Assembly (NCBI GenBank): GCA_021234155.1
Contig: JAJEKV010000001.1
Span: 13,936,356-14,000,355, forward strand
Reading direction: 5' to 3'
DNA from: Isoetes taiwanensis
Taxonomy: Eukaryota; Streptophyta; Lycopodiopsida; Isoetales; Isoetaceae
Length of the DNA: 64,000 nucleotides
Shown: piece after piece, positions 49,201-57,972 of the stretch
Numbering within the stretch: position 1 is the stretch's first letter
Layout: every line of letters starts with the position of its first letter
The notes under the pieces: generated by a model
What the model was told of the DNA's origin: nothing
What the model saw: only the letters and a program-made list of their open reading frames with translations
Databases searched by the model: none
Position numbers and translations under genes: made by a program

Positions 49201-52024
49201 GGAAGGGTAGCTTCCGTATCGGCCGTGGTAGATTCTGGAACTTGCGGATTTCCAAGGCCCGCGTGTACCCGCCTGCATACCGATGAGGATTTCCTTTGGG
49301 AGCTGGTTTTGTGGCGTGCCCCTTCCGGTCGGCACCGCGTCTTAGCCCCTCTACGGCCCGGGCCGAGCTATCCACCGGCTAACGCCTCCGGACGGAGCTT
49401 CGCCCTTCTACCAAAAGGCCCCATTAGCCCTTAGTTTGTCTTTATCTTGATCACCGGTCTTCCGAAGCTAACCCTTCCTCCTGTGTTAATGGTCACATGT
49501 TCCGCCTGGTTGGACCCGACCCACTCCCGTTGCCCCTCCATCCCCGCTGATTCAAATGCTCCCCGCCGATCCCTCTCCTCCCCGCTCAAGCTTCTCCCCG
49601 CTCCTCCTGACTCTCCTCGATCTTCTTGAATCAACAAAATGTTGGGTCAAGGCTCGGCCAAGAAGTTCAACATGGTACCGTGAGGTCATGAACCCATATC
49701 TATCCAATGGTTATCGATAGTCTATGCTAATATCGGGATTTCCCCATATAAAGTCGCTGGAATCCTCGTTACTAACGGGTGTAGGGAACCTCATTGCCCT
49801 CAAGCATCTATGACTCAAAACCCGCCCCCAGGTACCCGTGACTCTCTTCCCCTTGCAGCCCAGATGGCCACTCAATCTCCCGGATGGTCATCTTCCTTGG
49901 CCAAGCCTCCTCGACACGATCGGCCGCCTCATGTCCTCCTCCCCGGTATGCCCTTCCCTCGTCGGGAGGATAGAATTTAATGAGCATCATGACCATGTCG
50001 TTGCTCGACAATGGTGTAGGAGAGTCAGCGAAGATTCAGTAGGATCAGAATGGTTCCTAGAAATGATAGATAGGATAGGGGATCCTATCGTTATTCTCAA
50101 ACCCCGTTTACTAGCTCATCTAGGAGTATGTCAATGAAGGCTGGTCCAGAGCCATGTAAAATCGCCATCATGGCATAAATCTCCACTATGCTCAAAGTAG
50201 AAGGATCCGGGGCTCTTGGTATTCGCCATAGTTGTGGCAATAAGGTCTAGGTAGGCGGACAAGGAGGCGCCGCATGCGAGAAGGCGCAAGGGAGGCGCTT
50301 AGAGTTCCCCAAGACACAAGGGCGACGAAGCAAGGTCAAGTCCTGGCGATGGCGGGCGGCTGGCTCAAGGCCGAAGGTGTCAAGGCAAGGCGTAACAAAT
50401 AACAAGAAGAAATTTTAAACTACCCGGTTAACTTTTGAATTTTTAAAATTTTCCTATTAACTTTTAAATTTTACCGTTATAAAATAATTATACGGTGGAA
50501 ATACGCGAGGCCTCCTGATCGGGCCCCGGCTGCATTATACGTGCTCCCCGCTCGATCGGGTCGTCGAAAGCAAGCTGGGCGGCCGAGTTGACTAGCGGCC
50601 CGCGTTGACTCCACGTCGACCGGGTCGGGCCGATCGCATTTTTGGCTCTTCTACCGTGGCGCAAGATCGACCAAAAGCAAGCGGGCGCTCGAAGTTGGTT
50701 TTCGGCCTGCCCTTGACCATTTTTCACCGGAGACGAATCGTTCTAGGGTAATTCGGTATGTCCGATCCGATGGATGCAACTCCTCCACATATTTGAGCTA
50801 CCCAATCGACATTTACAATTCTTCCAATTCTTGGGCCCCCTCCAAATTTGTATCCTTCTTAAAGCTACAATTTCCTTAATTTAACCTAACATCAACCAAA
50901 CAACAAAGAGGACTAACAACACATTAACTTAGCCTCCTCCTAACTACCCGTTACGAAATAGGTTAGTACTTGGTCAGCTGCTATGATTTCTCGGAAAGCA
51001 ACCGAAATCACGAAATCGGACGCGCCCCTGCACATAATATAATCTACTTCCATATACATACGGGATTTTTCCCTCCCATGGCTTACCATCGCCACATTTG
51101 CAGTGGCCCTCCATCTAACCCGGCCGCCCCACGAGAGACGCTCAGTGAAGGACACCTGAGGGGTCATTCCCGCCCACGCCGATGGGCGCCTACGCCGCGA
51201 AAGCATGAATACAAGGGTTAGCACGCAAAAGATAAATCATATATAAGTGGCCACCACGAAGGGTGGATCCATCCAAATACTATCAACACGTAATATGCAT
51301 CTAACTAAGAAAACACCCAAAAGCCCGTGTTCTACCCCCGGGCTGCACTCTAGTGGGGGAGCGACCGACTACCGGTCTCGTGGAGATCACAGAATCAATC
51401 TTGGCATGGGATTACCGGGTATAGAACATCGGCTGGGGTTGTCCATTCCATCCGCCCCCCCGTGCACACTTTTTGCGCATGGGTCGACATTCACGCCATG
51501 GTTTCTATAGCCTTCCTTCCGAGACGCACTGTTCGTGATCACCCTTGAGTCTACCTGTGTTCATGACACCGGCCCTGGATGAGGTGTGTCGGGGAGGCGC
51601 CCCTTCCGTGATCACAAGTGGTGTTGTGGGTGAGTTTAGAGAATACGCGGCCGCACCAAATGCGACCAAGCGATCCGCATTCCGACTTACTCACCCTAAT
51701 TCTACTCAGTGCATGGTGCCCCATACGGGTCACACCACTACACCCGTGGAGTGTCACTCCATACCCGCCCCTCCACGCGGATCAAGCTATCGCCTAGCCC
51801 ACCAGGAGTCTCGTGAGCCTTTATGCTCGTGTAAGACCCCACCCCCTACTTCACCACTGTCCCTTGTCCGGGCGCTGGGCCGTACCATAGCTGCCTATGA
51901 CCCTAAGGCTCTTACACAAGACAGCCGACCCAATAGGGTCTTAAAGGAAGCACTAGAGCAAACTCAAGCTCGTAGGCCTCTACCCCCTATTAATCCCTGT
52001 TTATCGGAACTACTAACTGACCCA
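46300..52024 (-). other. Long GC-rich leader of fossil B with extra ORFs
   Basis: Chromovirus leaders are normally a few hundred bases. Here about 5.7 kb separates the 5' LTR from the recognisable gag. It is GC-richer than its flanks. On the sense (minus) strand the frame at 47581-47898 gives 105 residues (acidic start, DLDRRWPHRRRKGKVSGNHL, then FFLSAFRQGQVLFIARDLG), and the stretch near 48130-48290 also reads protein-like (FSWVILYGLITWWLDLGAKH). On the antisense strand 51545-52027 is open for 160 residues right up to the LTR. None belongs to a family I recognise. This may be an extra gene block of the element or separate inserted DNA. Confidence 0.5.
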
Positions 52025-52027
52025 TAG
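51545..52027 (+). other. 160-residue ORF antisense to fossil B, unrecognised
   Basis: An open frame ending at the LTR border, with composition rich in Pro, Ser, Thr and Arg (for example HTGHTTTPVECHSIPAPP and EQTQARRPLPPINPC). No signal peptide, membrane segment or known domain. It may be open by chance in GC-rich DNA. Confidence 0.25.
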
Positions 52028-52592
52028 AGACATCACCATCCCATAACAAAGTAACATCATTCATAATTGAAAAGTATTCCTAATTACGGAGAAGGGTTAG
52101 TCTCACCCAAAACCATCCAAAAGAATCCTAGAGAGATATTCTACAATTTGCAAGTTAACTACCACTAACGTAGTTTCCTACTGGACCCGCTGTCAAGGGG
52201 TGCTTCCATGGGTCTCAGACTGGGTAATAAAGAACAAATGTAAAGGGTGTTTGGCGATCCGGGACAACGGGTAATCAAGCTTTCCTCGAAGGCCACCGCT
52301 CCTCTGGCGCTTTGTTTGGGTCGAATTGGGCTGATATGAGGATGGCGCCCTTTGGTGGCCTAGTTTAGCAACCCTCATGCTGGCCACCCGGGTTATGCCA
52401 AATGGCGCCTTCCCACTATGAATTGACCTAATCACATGTCTTTAGATAATTATCCTTTATAATTTGGTTAACATAGCTAATTAAATCCATTGTGGCCAAC
52501 CCCCAGGTTATCATACCCTAGGTGGCGTGACTATACTAGGTGACGTGTCAATATATTTATACGTGATACCGTATAAATACTTGGAACGTCCA
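52025..52592 (-). repeat. Right (5') LTR of fossil B
   Basis: Partner of 40533-41106. The minus strand just inside it begins TGGGTCAGTTAG, which could be a primer binding site since it starts TGG, but it is not the usual initiator-methionine type. Confidence 0.8.
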
Positions 52593-52621
52593 TGCACCCA
52601 TGGCCATACACGACCAAAAAT

Positions 52622-52667
52622 ATATTCTATTCTATTCTATTCTATTCTATTCTATTCTATTCCTTGA
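52622..52667. repeat. (TATTC)n microsatellite
   Basis: About nine units of the pentamer, 30 bases right of the 5' LTR of fossil B. The same pentamer recurs at 56526-56551. Confidence 0.9.
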
Positions 52668-53460
52668 ACTTTTTATGTCTCCTAAAATAATCGAGTGATG
52701 TGTTTATTTTTTCCATTGGTAGCCGAACAAGTATTCCCGCTTGTCTTATCCTTTAGAACATATTACCATGCTTATTGTTGTTAAATATGATTACGTGTAG
52801 TAATTCTAAGAACACATTCAATTTGAAATGCAAGTCCATTGAAAGTGACATTCAATATTATAGATGGATATCAATCATAAATGCAAGTCAACTTAGAAGT
52901 GCATACAATAATAATACGAAATGCAAAATAAGCATGGGACTTCTAATCATGTCATGTCACAAATGAGCAATGATGCACGCAATCATTAAATATTTTTTAT
53001 TCTTTGTCTCTCTTTGCAATTTAATTTATTTTTGGTAGATCGGACGCTTTCCAATGAGGTTACCAATGCTTTTGGGCAACATGCACCATGATTGGCAAAT
53101 TAAAAGCCTCTTTTAAGTAGTTAGCTAGAATCAATCAAACTGTCAACTATTACCATGTGGCGTAAAGAAGGTCTATTTGAAAAGATCAGCCCAAAAACAA
53201 TTTCTTACACTTTGAAAAGATCAGTTCAAAAACAAATAGTTACATACCTCGACATAGTTTCGTGGGTGAATTGCAGCCATTAGGAATTCAAAAAAGTGGA
53301 ACATTGAACGGCAGCGATCCTCCAACTACGTAGGTTCATGATAGTTACAATCAGAGTAGATTTATTTTATATATATTAGGTATAACTTAAGGGTATAACT
53401 TAAGACTGAATAAGGAGGCATATTCTGCTCCACACTCAATTGACTAAATCCCATGCCATT
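52668..53460. other. Upstream region of the dirigent gene
   Basis: AT-rich. A short duplicated phrase (GAAAAGATCAGYYCAAAAACAA) occurs at about 53178 and 53215, and the phrase TATAACTTAAG(GG/AC) is doubled near 53381-53407. No gene. Confidence 0.5.
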
Positions 53461-53464
53461 GGAG

Positions 53465-53472
53465 TATAAATA
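53465..53472 (+). promoter_or_regulatory. TATA box of the dirigent gene
   Basis: TATAAATA lies 46 bases before the ATG at 53511, a normal distance for a plant gene with a short leader. It supports 53511 as the original start codon. Confidence 0.6.
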
Positions 53473-53510
53473 ATGTTCTATGAAGAGCACATATCAGTGA
53501 ATCATCAGAG

Positions 53511-54042
53511 ATGGCAAAGGTAAACAGTGCACAGATTCTCATATCTCTTCTTCCTCGACCGCGGCGACCGCATTATGGATCGCCAAGACCGATTATCTAA
53601 TACCAAGAACAAGATCGTCGAGTTCTACATCCATGACATATTTTCAGGACCTAATGCCACCCCTCGCCCATATTGTTTGGACCTGGCTCACACAAATCTT
53701 TCTTTTGGCTCAGTCGGTGTTGTGGATGATCCCATAACAGAGGGTGCCTCCATCACTTCCAACGCTTTGGGCAGAATGAGGGGGACATTTACTCTTGTTT
53801 CTTTGAATGGATTCACCTTTCTATTCTCTTTATCTGCTGTGTTGAATACTAAGAAATACAATGGCACTATCAGTATATTTGGTTCACGTGATGAGGGTGC
53901 AACTGTCAAATATCTTCCTATTGTTGGTGGCACTGGTGATTTTGAACGTGCTATTGGACTTGCTACTGTTGTTACCATCTCTCCTCTAGGTTCAACAATT
54001 GGCACCCTCCATTATAAGCTTGATCTCACTTTGCCTGTTTAA
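53511..54042 (+). pseudogene. Dirigent-family gene, signal peptide out of frame
   Basis: Dirigent proteins are secreted beta-barrel proteins that steer the stereochemistry of phenoxy-radical coupling (lignans, lignin-like polymers). The domain is complete and open from the ATG at 53575 to 54042 (155 residues): FYIHDIFSGPN at 17-27, DDPITEG at 51-57, GRMRG at 66-70, KYNG at 94-97 and PIVGGTGDFERAIGLA at 115-130, followed by the closing strands ending LDLTLPV. There is no intron, as is common in the family. The best-placed start, ATG at 53511 behind a TATA box, opens a signal-peptide-like MAKVNSAQILISLL, but that frame differs from the domain frame and closes soon after. So either a small indel between about 53550 and 53575 broke secretion, or the base sequence is wrong there. 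From 53575 alone the protein would be cytosolic. I call it a probable recent pseudogene; a functional gene with a sequencing error is the main alternative. Confidence 0.85.
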
Positions 54043-54071
54043 TCTCATTCTTTCATGATTTTAATTTTCTA

Positions 54072-54099
54072 CTAGTCATGGTGCCCGGTGTTACCGGGC
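54072..54099 (-). mobile_element. Possible Helitron 3' terminus
   Basis: On the minus strand the hairpin GCCCGGT-AAC-ACCGGGC (perfect 7-base stem, 54099-54083) is followed by seven bases and then CTAG with a T next to it (54075-54071). A short GC-rich hairpin just upstream of CTRR at an A/T target is the signature of Helitron 3' ends. The element body would lie to the right. Its 5' TC end was not identified. A similar weaker hairpin (ATTGCT ... AGCAAT, about 54311-54330) lies 230 bases away. Confidence 0.4.
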
Positions 54100-55823
54100 T
54101 TTAAAAGCAATTTGAAGAGCTAGTTTTGTTGGATAGAATGAATAATGTGGCTTGGAGGAAGCAAAGATATAGAGCAACCCTTTTAAAATTCATTGATAAA
54201 TATAGAAAGCCATTATGCCAAAAAATTATGATTTTGATTGATTGCAAATATGTTGTGGTATGTGGTCTTTTTATTTTTATGAAACTTTTATTGGAACAAT
54301 TTTATGGTAAGGCATTGCTGGGCTTTAGCAATCTATAGAAATTTGTGTTGCAATGTGAAAGCAACAATAGGCCAATGCAGACTTCAATTTACTGTTGTCA
54401 CATTTGCAAGATTTGAAAGGGGATCAACATATGAAAGGAAAAGGGAAGATGTTAGAATTGGGTTTAATTGTTGCTATTGATTTCATCTTAATTGAATTGC
54501 CTATTACACATAACTACAAAACCACTGATATTGCCCATGGAAAAGACATTATTATCCCTATAACAGTGATTGACTTCGTTGTTTATCACGAACCCAACTT
54601 GATTTCCATTTGGATGGAGGTGTTTGTCCTACTTGTCTTTCATATCATGTAGCTTGAGGTCGCGTGGTTATATCATTGATTCCGGTGCACTGTTCATTGC
54701 TCCTTGTCTTTTTGTTAAAAGAAATACATGAATGTGCAGAATGTGCTCTTAGTCAATGAAATCTAAGCATCCATGTATGCTTTGTGCTTAGACATCCAAC
54801 ATCTTCCTACAGTTTAGAGACAAAACTGGAATGCATGATTGGCCATCTCTTGCTCTTATGAAAATGGTTATCCCTTGCAAATGAGCAATCTTTGCTCCAT
54901 TTTAGAAACATACGTTTTCCTTGTTCCTAACAGGAGATATTGACCAGAAATGGTTTCATTGTTATTAAAAACCAGGGAAACATTAACTAACCAAGTCTTA
55001 CTTGAATATGTTTGAAAAATGCATTCACTCTCAGATTCTTCTTGCTTTGGGGAGGGACATACATTCTGCTATGGGTGATACACATTTGCCCAACCTTGCT
55101 TTGACCATGGCGATGGGTCCCCAACGCCTCAAAGCCTGCTGGAAGGACAAGCAAGCTCAGTGGCTCTCACGCTAGCTTCAGGATCGTAAACACAGCGCCA
55201 TATACCACGGCCACTAGGAGAAAACAAGAGAGTCAATATCATAAATTAGATTAGGAGTTAACTTACGGATACTTACCAATGCCCTTTCAATGTGCCCAAG
55301 TAAGCCCCATCCGATGACCATATACGATGTACAAATTTTCACTAGCGATTATCAATGACTATAGACAACTTCGCATATCAAAAGTTGTTGATAGCATCAA
55401 GACACAGCTGCTCCATAGACTCCCTGTAAAAAATGGTAAGTCTTACCTCCTTCAGTCTGCACCCATCCTGAAACCCTAGAATAAACCCACAAACGCAGCC
55501 CACAAACCCTAAAATTAGGGTCCTCGATCCTTGCATGCATTCTTTGCTTTTTTTTTTTTTTTTTTGTTTATAAGGGAAAATATTTAATGCAAAAACCATT
55601 GCAAAACCATAGGTCAAATGCCATTCAAATATGAGTCCAGTGTGCACTCTAGATATACTGATTAGTATGCCTCGTGCAATACGCCTATGAAATCATATGA
55701 AAACCATGCTAAAAAAACGTATAAAATTGCAAAAAAAAAACCCCTGTTATAATGCTAGATATTTGTACATGGTATCTTTTCATCTGTTAGTTCACAGTGA
55801 CTTCAAATGATTCAGTTGGAGTC
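54100..55823. other. Intergenic, nothing recognised
   Basis: If the Helitron reading is right, part of this is its body. Open frames such as plus 54395-54652 show no domain. A run of about 18 T lies at 55549-55566. Confidence 0.4.
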
Positions 55824-56105
55824 TTTGGCCATTCAGGAGGACAAATTTGATATGTACAGACAAGACACTTAAACAATGATCCATGGTCTATGTGTCAAGT
55901 CTAATGTAAATTGTTTTTGACCCAAGACCCAATGCAATGCAATGCTAACTCAAAACAATTCCAAACAGATTTTTTGGCCTTCTAGAAGGACAAATTTGAT
56001 ATGTACAGATAAGACACTTAAACATGGTTTATGTCTCAAGTCTAATGCAAGTTCTTTTTGCCCAAGGCCCAATGCAATGCAATGCTAACTCAAAAAATTC
56101 CAAAT
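55824..56105. repeat. Tandem duplication, about 150-base unit
   Basis: Two copies start at 55824 and 55974. Both carry ACAAATTTGATATGTACAGA, then GACACTTAAACA and CAATGCAATGCAATGCTAAC. The second copy is a little shorter. Confidence 0.85.
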
Positions 56106-56176
56106 GCTTATATAGATCTTGCAAGAAATAATATTTACCTTTCTTAATGTGTATGTCATTGTCAGCCCTTCAAGTA

Positions 56177-56290
56177 TGACTAACCTTCACAAACTTGTTG
56201 AGCTTTTCCTTTTCCACTAAATGGTTTCAGTGGAATGACTAACCTTCACAAATTTGTTGAGCTTTTCCCTTTCGACTAAATGGTTTCACG
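56177..56290. repeat. Tandem duplication, 59-base unit
   Basis: TGACTAACCTTCACAAA, then TTGTTGAGCTTTTCC and ACTAAATGGTTTCA, occur at 56177 and again at 56236 with few differences. Confidence 0.85.
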
Positions 56291-56319
56291 ATAATGAAGA
56301 GTTATATGTTGTCTTAGTT

Positions 56320-56473
56320 GGGAGTTGCATTAGATTACATTTTCATTCAAGCAGATCTAAGGACTGGGAGTTCTATTAGGTTACGTCTTGATATGTATCA
56401 GATTTAAAGTATCATTAGGTTACATTTTCATACATAGCAGATTTAAAGAATGGGAGTTGTATTAGGTTACATT
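56320..56473. repeat. Degenerate tandem repeat, about 45-base unit
   Basis: GGGAGTTxxATTAGRTTACR recurs at 56320, 56367 and 56452, with a partial unit near 56411. Between units lies a phrase like CATxxAGCAGATYTAA. Confidence 0.75.
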
Positions 56474-56525
56474 CTGATTAGAGTATTCTATCATCGCACA
56501 TTATCCACGCTACTTATAAGAAAAT

Positions 56526-56551
56526 CTATTCTATTCTATTCTATTGTATTC
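56526..56551. repeat. (ATTCT)n microsatellite
   Basis: About five units, the last with one change. Same pentamer as at 52622-52667. Confidence 0.85.
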
Positions 56552-56554
56552 ATA

Positions 56555-57972
56555 AGGTGCTGAAAAATGCAAAGAAATTGGAGATTCCAATATGCCACTT
56601 ACATCATTATGCCAAATTGCTTAACAAACTAATCACTATAAAATAAGAACTCTCCAAATCATGGAATAGATGAGTGGGTTGTTTTGAGGTGAAACAGAGT
56701 GGTGAACTGCGTTAGCGGCGTGCTTTTTGTTTGCCCTAAAACAACAAACCCACGCTTTTTCCTTACGTAAAGGTAGAGAAAGGCACCCCTTTACATTAGA
56801 CCCATCTACATCATCTCCACATCAGCTGCATACCTAAATGTCGCAAAAAGATCAAGTGACCTTCAACAAGTTAATTAACGGTTTAAACATTTGTTGGAAA
56901 CATAAGAAATAGAGTTCTCTACACCCCCCTTTTTTGGGGGGGGGGAGCACCTATACACAAAGGGATTAATTAGCCTTATGTGAGAATAGCTATATATCTT
57001 TGCAGATGTGTGTCCCTTTGATTTTTCATCTATCAAGCCATTGTTTCTCCGAAACATTGCGCAACATGGATTTTCAATGGGCGCTTAAAATGGTGCATCA
57101 AGCAAAGCATTAAACGACATATTCTATCAACCTACCTCCCAAAGCTTTGCCCTTTGGACAACCTAAAAATTCTAGCAACGTAAGGAAAATGCAAGAAAAG
57201 GGGGCGGAACCCAAACAACAAATTAACTAAAACTAACAAGAATCTTTTCCGTAACAACAAAAAAAGAAAAACCAAAGAATATAGCTTCCATCGAGAAAAC
57301 TGAGAAGACATACTTGCTAGATGAGGACTGAGATTGCAAAGAGAAAGAAGAGCGTCCCAAATATGGGTATCATGGCAAAGAGTTGAAGAGAAATACAGAA
57401 ATAAGGTATTGATATTGTGAGAAGGGAAATACGAATCAGGCGTACATAGGCTGATGTGAGAAGACGCCGATAAGGACATAAGTATGCCGATAAGAAGGGA
57501 CTAAGGTGTATATAAATAGTGATCTCATCTCTCTTTAAAATAACCATCCAATGGTTTGTCAAGTCATCGACATTCTCCTTTACAGTACCAAACCTTTTGA
57601 GTTTTCGCAACGATCCCCAAAGAATCTGTCGTTGTTCTCTTTCTTTCAGCCAACTTCGTTATGTTGGTTTTATTTGGTTTTGCAAATCGTGTGATGCCAA
57701 GTCACCTATTAAATGGTTATTTTAATGTCCCCTTTCAAATTTCAATGTTCATAATGACACAAATAAATAATTAAAAATCCTAATTCACAAACATTTTACT
57801 CTAAATTTGTTTTGCCACCGTGGATAATGCCTAGCATCACCCCCTTACTAGTAAAATTTAAATTGCTTATAAGTTATAACCATGAGATATGTTCAAAAAG
57901 CTTTACAGAACTTGCCATGCATATATAGAGACTTGTCCAAACAATCAATCCTTTATATTTCTTCGGGCATTA
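56555..57972. other. Downstream region of the intact receptor kinase
   Basis: No supported gene. A minus frame at 57132-57479 (115 residues, Ser/Leu/Phe-rich) has no recognisable domain and looks like chance. A C/G homopolymer pair lies at 56926-56945. Confidence 0.4.

Larger units (their letters stand above)
40533..52592 (-). mobile_element. Ty3/gypsy chromovirus-like LTR retrotransposon fossil B
   Basis: Two similar LTRs (40533-41106 and 52025-52592) bound a 12 kb element read on the minus strand. From right to left: a long leader (about 46300-52024); gag (around 45714-46040, with RGAARIWWKGYARAK); protease (44577-44999); reverse transcriptase and RNase H (about 43100-44530, with RRWMEFLEEYDFEIMYRPGK); integrase (42440-42990, with DFIVGLPRTLRGFDALMVVV and STAYHPQTDGQTERTNR); and a C-terminal part with VKWKHLP and ATWV (41780-42330) that looks like a chromodomain, typical of chromoviruses. 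A pyrimidine tract on the plus strand just inside the left LTR (41107-41119) is the polypurine tract. The two LTRs have diverged noticeably and coding parts are broken in many places, so it is old. Target-site duplication was not resolved. Confidence 0.85.

Noticed and set aside
49030-50700. GC-rich stretch as organellar or ribosomal DNA
   Set aside because: No rRNA core motifs or organellar genes could be read; it lies inside fossil B and is best treated as part of its leader.
55549-55566. T run as the poly(A) tail of a minus-strand retroposon
   Set aside because: No coding or repeat body recognisable on the side where the element should lie.
57132-57479. 115-residue minus ORF as a gene downstream of the receptor kinase
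   Set aside because: Low-complexity Ser/Leu/Phe composition, no domain, overlapping open frames.
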